In this document: positions 11,701 through 22,186 of the stretch, piece after piece | Numbering within the stretch: position 1 is the stretch's first letter | Layout: every line of letters begins with the position of its first letter | Assembly (NCBI GenBank): GCA_027186245.1 | Contig: CP114500.1 | Span: 6,334,001 to 6,398,000 of the forward strand | DNA from: Coriaria nepalensis | Lineage: Eukaryota > Streptophyta > Magnoliopsida > Cucurbitales > Coriariaceae | Direction of reading: 5' to 3' | DNA: 64,000 bases | Program-made: the position numbers and the translations under genes | Notes under the pieces: model-generated | Told to the model about the DNA's origin: nothing | What the model saw: only the letters and a program-made list of their open reading frames with translations | The model's database searches: none

Positions 11701-12230
11701 GAAGCCGAGAGAAGATTGTAATGAAAATTTGAAAACATATAGAACATTTTCTAGTGTGATGTTGGGTAAAACATAGACAGATCCTAAATGAGTTGCTTGA
11801 GCTACAAGACCATTAAGCATTTTTATAGTAGAAGAAGGATTCGGAGGACATGAAATTGGAGAAATCAAAATATTAAAATTTGAGGTCTTGTGACAGGTTG
11901 CTCATGTATCTATCTATCTATCTATAATCCAGTCAGCACCATCAACAAAGTTTAATGAACCAGCATTCATAACTGCTGCCAAGTTTGACATTGGAGCAAT
12001 TGTTGGAGAAAAACCATTATCCTGTCCAAACAGTTCTAAGAATTTGTCCTTGTTGCTCCTGAGTGAGTTGACACTAGGGAAGGATTAAGTTTAATCAGTC
12101 ACAACATTACTGGAAACTTGTGAACTTGTTGGTGGAACTTTGTGCAAGTTGGGGCCTACTAAATATCCAACAAGCTTGAAGCAAGTATCCTTCATATGAG
12201 ATTCCCTACTCATACTTAAAAGAGAATTTC
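8769..12230 (-). mobile_element. Decayed Ty1/copia retrotransposon (gag end to RNase H)
   Basis: Pieces of one copia polyprotein follow each other in the right order on the - strand, in different frames. A gag-end zinc-knuckle remnant lies near 12200-12140, a protease-like NFVDGADWI block near 11970-11925, and the GAG-pre-integrase WHNRFGHISYSKL near 11460. An integrase remnant spans about 11270-10990. The reverse transcriptase start (WIEAMRYEIKALELNGTW) is near 10300 and more RT follows to about 10020. The RT end and RNase H region (LVGPLIYLTMTMPDLSF, CDSDWASCPVTWRSTTGY) lie in 9597-9112. Frameshifts and stops separate the blocks. The 5' gag and 5' LTR were not found, so it is truncated and inactive. 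Confidence 0.85.
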
Positions 12231-12920
12231 TAGTTTAATTACTTTGTCAAATGATCAATTGATTACTCAGCTTATTATTAGCACTTAGCAGTCATTTCCA
12301 TAATCTACCTCCATTTTGTTTCCTCCATGATCCATCTCATCAATCTACGTACATATATATAAAAATCCCACTCAATCTCGTATTCAAATGGTACGTCAAA
12401 TATATATATATATATAAATAAATAAATGTCGTGCCAACTAGTCCAAATGTTCACGTGAAAAATCATTAACTTTCAAATCATGATCACCTTCGTGACTCAT
12501 TCTCAACCTCTTTCCTCACTTCGTTTTCAAATTCCATATACGAACTTCATAGTATGGTTTCCACTGTTCACGATACAAGGGCACTTCGACTATGACCTAG
12601 TGTATATAGAAGCCATTTTCTAGTCTATTTTTAGAGTAAAACATTTTGACTGTTCAAATCAAATTACTACATCAGCTAATTTCATTATTAAATTTTGCTG
12701 TGATTTAATCATTTGGAATATAAATCGTAGAAATAGGTCAGAAATCGGTATAAAAAAAAAAAAAAAAAACCCAAAAAAATCTCATGAAGCACAATCTATC
12801 AAACTAATAATGGGTAGGTTATGGAGTATACAAGCAATAAAAATTCAATGTGGTTGTTGATTAATGGTGCCACAAGTCCAGATAATATTAAAATGATTTG
12901 ATCCATTATTTATTTTTATA

Positions 12921-13017
12921 TTTGGAAACATTCAGGCTAGCATCAATATCAAAGCTTGTCTAATCATTTGGGAAATATTCAGGCTTAGCATCAAAATATT
13001 AAAAGCTTGTCTAATCT
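12921..13017. repeat. Two-copy imperfect direct repeat (46 and 51 bp)
   Basis: 12921-12966 and 12967-13017 share the pattern TTTGG-AAA-ATTCAGGC-TAGCATCAA-AAAGCTTGTCTAATC with small indels. The copies are adjacent. Confidence 0.8.
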
Positions 13018-13226
13018 TCCATCTAATATTAGTTAGGTCATTAGAAATATTGAATGATAATTACATATTAAAATGAAATAAATTATCATATTTAGTATTA
13101 AATTTAAAAGTTTGAAGTGGAATGAAATTAAATAATTCGTAAGATACATTAAAATTATTATTTCATTCTTATTAAAGTATATATTTTTAATAAAAATCAA
13201 TTTAATTATTATTTTACGTAGAGATT

Positions 13227-13252
13227 TATATATATATATATATATATATATA
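13227..13252. repeat. (TA)n microsatellite
   Basis: An uninterrupted TA repeat, read directly. Confidence 0.9.
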
Positions 13253-14178
13253 ATCAATTTAATAAAACAATTATTATCCCATTCAATTTTTATTTATATT
13301 TTTCTTCTAATTTTCTCAACTAAACGTGCTCTAAAAATTTATAATGATTGAATTAACTGATATTGAATTGAATGATGATTATAAACAGTTTCCTTTGATT
13401 AAAAAGTTTCTCCACCTAATATTCCCTCTTCGCGTGATCCAAAGTCATTCTTGTTTCGTTTTAAAAGCAAATCAAGCTTTCTTTTTAGGCATGATTTGGT
13501 CATACATTTGTTAAAGAAGCTTATGATTATATTAAGCGTCTAATCATAGCCAACAGATCGATCATCGGAGACATTTAGTGGGCGTGGATGTGATACCACT
13601 CTACTTTCTTTTCAAATTTTTTTTTTGGGTACTCAAACCCAGTTAAGATCTATAAGTAGTATTCATATTTCAAAAGATTTTCAAATGATAGCAACTATCG
13701 TGGTTTTTTTTTTACTCATCATGTTCTTGTTTTAAAGATTACACTCTAAAGATTTTTCCTAAATTTTAATATAAATTTGTAACTTTATATAATAGTTAAA
13801 ATTGCATCATATACTATATTATTAAATCATATATTTATGATTGACTAATCCTACCAACTAGTTACGATGTGCTATCATGATCTTGATCGGTTTTCTATTA
13901 ACCTATGAATGGGAATACATACATATACATATATAGTGGATAATGGATTGAACCTCGAAAATTGACTGCCACGAATAATAGATTTGCAACTCACATCCTC
14001 GAGGTCACAATTTTTCAATTTTGTCCGCGTAGGATTTCACCCAACATTCGTACGATGATCGGACATGATGGATTAAGTATTCACATTTGAAAAAAATTTT
14101 AAAATGACATTGTAACGTCCGTCGGCCTCAAAAACTACTAAGGACTAGATTTCAGTTCCTTATTTTGACGAAAGATTT

Positions 14179-14475
14179 TCAGGTCCCATAAGTTATTGCA
14201 AAATAAATCTGCTGCATGATTGGAGGAATTCCTTTCTGTTTATTTGACTTTCCATCTGTTGCTTGATTCAATGGTGTGCTATGATGAGTTGTCGAATTTT
14301 CTTCTTCGTCATGATCGATTAATTTGCTTTGATGAGATTCTGACTTCCCTTCTATAGGCCCCCGCAAGATCAACAGGACAGTGACAACGTTGATCTTGTT
14401 TCGAATGTTTAAGGATCGGGAGGCGACGAGTGGTTTGGTGAGGAATAGGGAAGTCAGAATGGCTATTTCAAGAAG
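14179..14475 (-). other. Unrecognised open frame, possible exon remnant
   Basis: A 98-codon open stretch on the - strand with no usable ATG at its upstream end. It opens with a hydrophobic run (LLEIAILTSLFL) and a second one (INVVTVLLIL), then turns polar and acidic (HDEEENSTTHH), and ends ITYGT before a stop. This could be the last exon of a membrane protein with a hydrophilic C-tail, but no upstream exon was found and no family was recognised. Confidence 0.25.
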
Positions 14476-14751
14476 TCATAGGGAATAAACCGCATATATC
14501 AATATGTATTAATTATAAGATGTTATAACTCTTTTCGGCACTTAACTTCCTAATATTTGTTTATTTTCCTTGAGTACACCCAATATATATATCATAGTTT
14601 ATGAAATTAAGGGGTTCAAGTATTCCGTCTGATACAAGTTTCTTAATTTTTTTTTTTTTTGGAGATAGACCTAAATGCTTGTGTTATAAGCTAGCGAAAT
14701 TCTCATTTGTTAATTTACATTTTGTACCTCTTAAAGTTGTTTGCAATATTT
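14476..14751. other. AT-rich intergenic DNA
   Basis: Nothing coding is seen. It ends where the second copia fragment begins. Confidence 0.5.
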
Positions 14752-15990
14752 TATTAAATGAAGTAATCATATTAAACATATATATACTTTATCAATTAAG
14801 GAGCTAGTTGTAACAAGAGTGGAATTAACAAAAAGATTAAATTTATTATTTCCAAATGAACAACAATAACTATATTTGTCTAAAACGGAAATAGAAATCA
14901 AATTCTGCCTAAACAACGGTACTACATAAGTGTCTCTTAATTCAATAAAATGATTAGTTTTAAAAGATTTTCTAAAGGTCCCAATGGCTGTAAACCAAAA
15001 TTGCTTTTCCATCACTTATATAGATAAATCTTTCAATATCACTTGACAGTCGACTTAACATAAAACCCTCTATAGACACATTTGTATGAGTAGTAGTACC
15101 AGAATCTACCCACCAAGTATTATTACGTACATAAGTTAAATTAACTTGAGAATAAACTAAAGTGAGAAGCATATTTTTCTTTACACGCCATACAATGTAC
15201 TTGGAACAATCCTTCTTCACATGCCCAAATTTCTTGCAAAAGAAGCAGGTAAATTCTTGATCTTGATTCTTTTTTTGTTTCTTGGGTTGTGATGTTCCTA
15301 CTGTATCTTCTTTATCCTTATTCATTTTTCGTTTATTGTCCTTTGAGGTAGTTGCAACATAAACACTTTCAATAGTCTTCTCTTGCTTCAATATGTTCCC
15401 TTCTTGCATATAGTGAGAAATGAGCTCATTGAGAGTCTATTTATACTTTTAAGTATTTGAACTTACAATAAATTAACCATATTATGCCGGAAGAGAAATC
15501 AAAACTAAATACACGAGCATATCATCAAATAGTTCTAACTTTAGTACATTTAGTTTCAAAGGGATGTTAGACATCACCACAATGTACGCCCATATATTTC
15601 CTTTTTCCTTATACCTCATCCAGATAAGGTCGCTAAAAGTTTGCTTATCTTAGCATTTTCGTTCTTTACAAAACGTTTTTCAATTTCTTGAAGGAAACCC
15701 TTAATAGTTACCTCATTGGACATACCGCTCCTTAATGTTTCTGAAATGCTACATTTTAATATTATTAGATTAAGACGATTAGAACGATCTCACTTCTCGA
15801 AGTTCCCTTTTTTCTCAATAGAACTTGTCTCTGTAAGAGGAGTAGGTTGTTTTTTTTCTTTTTCTTAATACATAATCTACATCCATATAGCTGAGAACTA
15901 ATATAATGTTCTCTTTCCAGCTCTTAAAGTTTGTGTCAAAAGCATATGGATTAAGTTCATGTTAGCGGTAATATTAGCAGTAACTGAAAA
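14752..15990 (-). mobile_element. Second Ty1/copia fragment (gag, protease, pre-integrase)
   Basis: On the - strand a gag C-terminal remnant (about 15960-15400, ending in ELISHYMQEGNILKQEK) leads into a zinc knuckle CFFCKKFGHVKKDC (C-X2-C-X4-H-X4-C). The protease active-site block WWVDSGTTTH follows at about 15110. Then, after a frameshift near 15000, comes a GAG-pre-integrase block (VVPLFRQNLISISVLDKYSY, SFGNNKFNLF) in 15015-14767. Integrase, RT and LTRs are absent. Its spacing and residues differ from the copia fragment at 8.8-12.2 kb, so it is a separate insertion. Confidence 0.85.
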
Positions 15991-16722
15991 CTTTGAGAAC
16001 AAATAAATAACATAACCTCACTAATAAAATTCATTTCAAAACAAAACAAACATGTAAATGCAAGACATAACTTTTCATACAACTGTAATGGTGGACCCAT
16101 TTAATAAGATACATAATACAATATTGATGTAAATAGTCTTTAGACAAAAATATCAACTTGTGAGTGATATTCTCTATACAGAAATCAAATGTTAATAATA
16201 AATCCGGTCAAACAATAACTTTCTTTTGGGCCGGTATATTGTTAACATGGAAACTTTATAATTATCACTCATTTATTTCCGTAAGTATGTTTACTATTTG
16301 GCCAATCAATCACTTTCATTTGAGCTGATTATTAATCACATAAATAACAAAAACACGCATTTTACTATATCAAAATAAACAAATCTATGCAAAAGAGGTA
16401 CTTTGATAATGTTTTGCTTCAATTAATTTATTTCAAGATAAAGAACATAAATTGAATAAAATTTAAAACCTCAAAATTTCAAATTTATTCTGCTTGAATG
16501 CACTGTGATGCTAATCGATTACTAAGATTTATTTCTTATACGGAAAATCCCAAAAGAAAACTTGAAATTAGGATCTTTGCCTTTCCCTAACTCAAATCAA
16601 ACATATAAAAAACTGAATATCAAATTAATATTGATCTTAAACATGATTAATTTTCTGCTTACAGTTGACTATCAATAATCACTAAGTACCGTGTAGAATG
16701 GAGAGAGAGAGAGACAGAGGTC
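15991..16722. other. AT-rich DNA upstream of the IPT promoter
   Basis: No gene is seen. It probably carries distal IPT control elements, none of which I can name with confidence. Confidence 0.5.
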
Positions 16723-16730
16723 TATAAATA
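16723..16730 (+). promoter_or_regulatory. TATA box of the IPT gene
   Basis: TATAAATA lies 370 bases upstream of the IPT ATG and about 150 bases before the 5'UTR intron donor. Transcription would start near 16755. A GA-rich run sits just upstream. Confidence 0.6.
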
Positions 16731-16873
16731 CATCCCACTCCATGAACCATATCTTCTATGCACTTTCTTCATCTTAATTTGAAGGAAAAGTTTTGAGGCC
16801 TTCCTTTAAAACTTCACTTTATAAGTTCCCATTGAAAAAAGAGAATTGAGCAAAAGTCGCATCCACATACAAG

Positions 16874-17085
16874 GTAAGATTGTCATCGCATTTAAATGTA
16901 TTCGTTGATGTTCTTGGATATATAGTTACGGTTTGAATTTTTGAGACAACTGATACATATGTACATTTAGAAGCTGGGAGTTGTAGTTTAACCATTTTCT
17001 AGTTAGATTCTCTACTTATCTTAACCTTAGTTTAGTTCCTTCTTCAGTACTCATTGATCGGCCTATTAAATTGATTCTATTATAG
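16874..17085 (+). other. Intron in the IPT 5' untranslated region
   Basis: A strong donor (CAAG/GTAAGATT) at 16874 and acceptor (CTATTATAG) ending at 17085 bracket 212 T-rich bases. The acceptor lies seven bases before the ATG at 17093. The intron is predicted, not proven. Confidence 0.55.
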
Positions 17086-17092
17086 GTCAAGA

Positions 17093-18097
17093 ATGATCAG
17101 AAATTCCATGTTCATGGGCAAGAACACACAAACACTAATAAATCTGCCACCGGGATCGTCGAGATCACTAAACATGAATTTGTTCAATATCCCTCCAAGA
17201 CAAAAAGAAAAAGTTGTAATCGTCATGGGAGCAACTGGCACCGGGAAATCAAAGCTCTCTATCGATCTTGCGACTTGTTTTCCCTCCGAAATCATAAACT
17301 CGGATAAAATTCAAGTCTACCAAGGCCTTGAAATCATAACAAACAAGATCACAAAGGAGGAGCAACATGGAATACCCCACCATTTGCTAGGGATATCAAG
17401 TCCCCACTTAGATTTTTCTTTAACAAAATTCGTCGACCTGGCAACACACGCTGTAGAATCAATCATATCTCATGATCGTCTTCCAGTAATCGTTGGAGGA
17501 TCAAATTCGTACATCGAGGCCTTAATTACTCAAAAATTTCGAACAAAATATGAATGTTGCTTCCTTTGGGTAGACGTAGCAATGCCTGTGCTTCATTCGT
17601 TTGTATCAGACAGGGTCGACAAGATGGTTGCTAGTGGAATGGTGGAAGAAGCTCGGAAACTCTTCGACCCTAAGAATTCGGATTATTCCCAAGGTATCCG
17701 AAGAGCAATAGGGGTTCCAGAATTTGATCAGTATTTCAGGCATGAAGCATTAGTGGATGAGATGACTAGGGAAAAACTACTACAACAAGCAATAAGTAAA
17801 GTTAAGGAAAATACATGCAAATTAGCATGTCGTCAATTAGGTAAGATTCATCGGCTCAGAATGGTTAAAGGGTGGAACATATGTCAGTTAGATGCTACGG
17901 AAGTGTTTCGGTTAGATGTTCATGGGAAATTAGAAGCTGCGGAGGCTTGGAAGGAGCTTGTAAGTGGACCAAGTAGTATGATTGTTAGGCAATTTCTTTA
18001 TGAGCATCAAGTGCCTTCTAGTGCTGCTGCTTCCGCCTTGAGAGTGCCTTCAGCACTTAGAAGATCAAATGCTGCCATTGCAGCTGCAGCTCACTAG
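17093..18097 (+). CDS. Adenylate isopentenyltransferase (IPT1/IPT3/IPT5 group)
   Basis: A 334-residue protein from one uninterrupted coding exon, the usual structure of plant ATP/ADP-IPTs. It catalyses the first step of cytokinin synthesis, transferring dimethylallyl from DMAPP to the N6 of ATP or ADP. The P-loop GATGTGKS is at 46-53, followed by the EIINSDKIQVYQGL block with the catalytic Asp, NKIT, HHLLG, the GGSNSYIEALI substrate-pocket motif, the CCFLWVDVAMPVLHSFVSDR block and GIRRAIGVPEFD. The C-terminus (ENTCKLACRQLGKI, then VDATEVF-type) is complete. The GIRRAIGVPE and ENTCKLACRQ blocks resemble IPT5/IPT1 more than IPT3. About 45 residues precede the P-loop and may be a plastid transit peptide, as in most of this group. 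A second Met at residue 6 is an alternative start. Confidence 0.92.
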   Translation: MIRNSMFMGKNTQTLINLPPGSSRSLNMNLFNIPPRQKEKVVIVMGATGTGKSKLSIDLATCFPSEIINSDKIQVYQGLEIITNKITKEEQHGIPHHLLGISSPHLDFSLTKFVDLATHAVESIISHDRLPVIVGGSNSYIEALITQKFRTKYECCFLWVDVAMPVLHSFVSDRVDKMVASGMVEEARKLFDPKNSDYSQGIRRAIGVPEFDQYFRHEALVDEMTREKLLQQAISKVKENTCKLACRQLGKIHRLRMVKGWNICQLDATEVFRLDVHGKLEAAEAWKELVSGPSSMIVRQFLYEHQVPSSAAASALRVPSALRRSNAAIAAAAH

Positions 18098-19204
18098 ATG
18101 ATGATGATGAGCTTGTTGATTAATAAAGAAAAAGATAACGAAATAATTGAGGCATTGATTATTATGATCTTTCTTGAAGTTTCAAGTTTTTATTAATTAT
18201 ATGAATCAAAATTTTCTTATAGATTTGTTTCTCTTTTTTCATGTGGTAGGCAATAGGCTAAAAATGTATTAGCTGATTCCAAAGCTCCACGAATTGAAAC
18301 GATGTGAACTAATATTAGTGCATGTACTTTATGAAAAGATTATTGAGGAAAAAACTATTAGTGCATATACACGCACATGACACAACATTAGTGTAATATG
18401 GTTTTGGTATCATCCCCTTTCTTTTTCTTCTTTGTATACTAGTTTTTTTTTTTTTTTTTTTTGTAAATTTTTTAATTTGTACGCTGTTTTTTCTTCCGAT
18501 AAGAATACTAAATTGAAGCAAAGGGTAAAGTTTATTTAATAAAATAAAATAAAAACTATATATAATAGAAAGGGACATGATGATCAAGCAAGCTTACCAG
18601 TGATGACAAAATAACAATAAATTTAATCAAAATCAAAATCAAATTCAAAAGGATTCAAAAGGATTCAAAAGTATTAAAAGTGATTTGACTTTTGAATTGA
18701 AAAAACCATCATGGTCTCGAGGCTTGGCCCGTGCGGCTTGAAAGCAACACTAAAATAGTTTAGGGTTTAAAAAATGAAAATGAATAGGCCTAAAATAAGA
18801 TAATATAAAGTAAAGTGGGTCAAATTTAATTTATTTTCTTTAAAATATTTTGGCTGATGTGTTTGTTTACTATTAATTCTTGTTTGAAAATTGGAAGATT
18901 TTCTAATTTTGAGTAACGAGGAGGAAGAAGAAGACTAGAGAGTTTTGATAGTTATGGGATTGACTTAATAATTTTTTCATCTAAATTAAAATTAAAAAAG
19001 GCTAGTTTATAAAAAAATTTCAAAATTAAATATTTTTAAAAATATTATTACTCATAAGGCCATTTAATCATTTAACCCTTATTTATATATATATAATAAG
19101 CATTTGATTTCGACCAAAAAGAAAAACCATTTGATGATGTATGTGACCTTATAGGCAATAGCTATTCTTATATAATGTTATTTCTTCTTACAATAAATTA
19201 AAGA

Positions 19205-20180
19205 GTACTATTAACATTTTAAAAACATATTTATATCATTCTCTTCTTTTTGGGTTTCAACCCCACTGTTAAAGATCTATGTCTTATGTACCACGTATGG
19301 GATACCATTCTAATTGCCTTTGCCATATATACTTTTTCTCTTGGATATGTTTACAAATAAACATCTATATAGATTATCATATAGATCAGTTATCACTTGT
19401 GTCAAATATTAAGAAGATTTCTATCGTATGGCCTCTTTCGTTGGATGTAGGGAAAAACAGCATGCACACAAATACATGTAAGTAATATTACTCCAAGTCT
19501 CAATCATATACTTAACCTATCAATCTCTTCTTTTTTTTTCTCGAGTTTGTTTTCCCGATCCAATCTTTTCTATCCAGACTTAGATAAGCATGTTTAAGTG
19601 TATACGCAGCTAGAAATTCACTTCATTTTCTATCACTTATATAAATTAATGATCGATCGGTTTCATGTAGCATGATTCCATCGTACGATATATATGTATA
19701 TGTCCAGACAACAGTCCAACTTGACATTAGATATGAAGATCATAAAGAAGTTCAAAAATTTTAAGGTCTATTTTCATTCCCCACTTCTCCATGTTATAGA
19801 GAAAGAATAAGAAATACGACAACCTAAGAGACTTTAGTACAAATTCGTTCACTTGCAATCTAGATATTTTAAAAATCTCAAGTTTCCAACTCAAAATCAA
19901 TTCTTCATAGTAAAGACATCTTTATAATAATTATCCGATCTTTCATATTAATGACTACCGATCAATATGTAAATCTTTCGGACCTTATTGCATCGATATT
20001 GAATTTTCGATTTGCCATTTCATGCATGTATTTTGAATGTGAATTTGTTTTTTGTTTTGTTTTTTTTTTTTCTTTAAACAAACTCTAATTCTAATTATTG
20101 GGTCATGAAGAATCATGCAAAAGATGGAAAATGAAAAAATGGAAATGAACAAAGATTCGATCATGCATGCATGCTCTCTC
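19205..20180. repeat. Diverged duplicated module, copy A
   Basis: It shares several ordered blocks with copy B. These are GGTTTCAACCCCA near 19254; TTTTTCTCTTGGATATGTTT with the following AAACATCTATAT near 19330-19370; ATCACTTGTGTCAA-TATTAAGAAGAT near 19393; AAGTAATATTACTCCAA near 19480; and AAACAAACTCTAA through GAATCATGCAAAAGATGGAA to GATTCGATCATGCATG near 20076-20170. The order is conserved and no protein is encoded. Confidence 0.75.
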
Positions 20181-20359
20181 TATCGTTTCAGAAAATATAA
20201 AACTCACTTGCAGTTAGAGTTGTAGAATCTGACCTTTCATGGAGACATGAATCCATGATTTTACACTTTCTTGAAAAAAATGGGGATATGTATATGGTAG
20301 ATAAGATTCCAATATTGCAATATATCCATTTTTAGCTTAGAAATAATTGTAAAGGTTTT

Positions 20360-21425
20360 TAGTGCACGTTCATTTTTTTTGTTTCCTTCCTTAAAAACAT
20401 ATCTATGTCATTCTCTCCTTTTTGTGTTTCAACCCCAACAAGATCTTTGTCTTAGTACCACGGGGATTTCATTCAAATTGCCTTTGTGCCATATGAACAT
20501 TTTTTTCTCTTGGATATGTTTACAAATAAACATCTATATAAATTATCACATTAGTTTTAGAGATTTATTTACTTTTTTAATAATGATACTATTTAATCTT
20601 AGTTTTTTAAGAAAATACGTAGATTTATTTATTTTGGATAACTCGAAGTCGAAACTTATTAAATCTCCGATGAGGATATTATAACTAAAATTATAATCTT
20701 TCTGTCAACTAATTTCTTCTATTAGATGGAAAAAAATTGCAATAAATAGAAAGTTAATTACCTAATATTACTTGCAATATTAACCTAAATAGTAGAAGAT
20801 ATTACTTGCAATTAGTACGTTGTTAATAAGCATCATAATTATGTTATAAGTGTTTATATTATTTGTCTATTTTGATAGGGGGAATATATTCATACAAAAT
20901 CAGGTTCTTGAGTTACTCTAGAAGCTAGAGCACTTACATTTTTGTTCATAGATAGGTCAATTATCACTTGTGTCAATATTAAGAAGATTTTTATCATATA
21001 TCCTTAACAGTATTGAAAATATATCTCACGTTGAAAAAATAACTCTTAAAAAATTAGTATAAAAAAAATAAAAATTACTTCTTTCATTAATAATTGATTT
21101 TGAAATAGACAAGGAAACACGCACAATAAGTAATATTACTCCAATTTTTTTTTAGTTTTGATAATTAAAAATCAGTTAATAATGAGCTGAGATATCTATA
21201 TCATATTCATTATCGATCACTTGACTCTTTCGAACCTTAATAGATCGATATTAAATTGTCGATTTTCCATTTTATGCATACATTTGGAATGTCATTTTTT
21301 TTTTCTGAAACAAACTCTAAATCTAATTGTTGGGTGAAGAATCATGCAAAAGATGGAAAAATGAAAAAATTGATATTCCAAAAGTGAAATAATCGAGCAA
21401 AGATTCGATCATGCATGTCAGTACA
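20360..21425. repeat. Diverged duplicated module, copy B
   Basis: The same blocks as copy A occur in the same order near 20426, 20503-20545, 20950, 21127 and 21305-21420. Copy B carries about 400 extra bases (about 20550-20945) between the second and third blocks. Both copies have decayed differently. Confidence 0.75.
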
Positions 21426-21664
21426 CCAAATATCATTGATTTTGACACATTGATCACTTTGGTTCAATCGGAATAACACTTATAACACTACATGATGTAT
21501 TCATGTCACATTCAACGATCATTACAAACTATATTCTCACTAAAATAAATTGCACTACACCAATTTTACCCCCCCCCCTCCCAAAAAAAAAAAAAGGTAA
21601 AACATTAACATAGTTAAACTTCCTTTTAATTTGACACTTAAATCATCCTATTTACCAACTTTAG

Positions 21665-22186
21665 TTAAACCCTGAATAATCTTCCCGAACATGTGAAACT
21701 AACGTTGCAGTCACCCACAATGACGGTGTAGTTATGCATTGGCCTAGCCAAGAAGACAGGCAAGCGAAGCAGAATGGCACAAACGCAGGGTTCATCAACT
21801 TCCCGCACCCACCGGCAACAATTCACTTCCTCTTGTGTAGCTAAGCGATGGTGGTGCCTATGACCACTGTTGTGTCTATGTCTGTGTCTCTGCTGATGGT
21901 GGTGAGCATCACCATGCTTGTTGTCATGATCAGGATGATCATGATGATGATGGTGATCATTTTCATTATCATCATCATCGTCATCGTCGTCATCAATACG
22001 CAAACTTCCTTGATGCTCTGGTGGTGGTATTGGTAGCCTTGAACATGCATAGTTTGCTAATAGTATCTGGGAAGCACAGAGTGGACGAGGAGGCTCTGCG
22101 GGTGGCCATATTTGGCTCTTAATCTTGGGGACTAGAGTTAGGGATGTTGTTGCGAAGATAATTATGAACGTGATCAACTTCTCCAT
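21665..22186 (-). CDS. Secreted eight-cysteine (LTP/2S-albumin type) protein with Asp/His-rich insert
   Basis: An intronless 173-residue protein. Residues 1-24 are a signal peptide (MEKLITFIIIFATTSLTL). The mature part has exactly eight cysteines, at 37, 48, 123/124, 134/136, 160 and 166, in the order C-C-CC-CXC-C-C. That is the eight-cysteine motif of the bifunctional inhibitor/lipid-transfer/seed-storage (AAI) superfamily, a four-helix bundle held by four disulfides. Between C2 and CC, where the family has a short loop, lie about 74 residues including a run of nine Asp (65-73) and over twenty His (77-113). Family members carry lipids or bind wall components outside the cell; a metal-binding role for the insert is inference. 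The codons in the insert are GAT/CAT repeats, so it could have grown by slippage. The frame is open throughout, with ATG and stop in place. Confidence 0.8.
   Translation of the reverse strand: MEKLITFIIIFATTSLTLVPKIKSQIWPPAEPPRPLCASQILLANYACSRLPIPPPEHQGSLRIDDDDDDDDDNENDHHHHHDHPDHDNKHGDAHHHQQRHRHRHNSGHRHHHRLATQEEVNCCRWVREVDEPCVCAILLRLPVFLARPMHNYTVIVGDCNVSFTCSGRLFRV

Larger units (their letters stand above)
12231..14178. other. AT-rich intergenic DNA
   Basis: No gene is seen. It contains a tandem 46-51 bp duplication (listed separately), a (TA)n microsatellite at 13227-13252, and long A/T tracts. Confidence 0.6.
18098..21664. other. Gene-free region holding a diverged duplication
   Basis: No coding sequence is supported on either strand. 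It begins with the IPT 3' flank, followed by A/T-rich DNA. Two related modules (19205-20180 and 20360-21425) fill the right half and are listed separately. Confidence 0.6.

Noticed and set aside
12231..12500. 5' LTR of the first copia fragment
   Set aside because: I looked for a copy of the sequence found near 8590-8782 and for TGGTATCAGAG on the - strand and found neither.
21848..22050. Met/Ile/Val-rich frames antisense and out of frame with the His/Asp insert
   Set aside because: They result from reading the GAT/CAT repeats in other frames.
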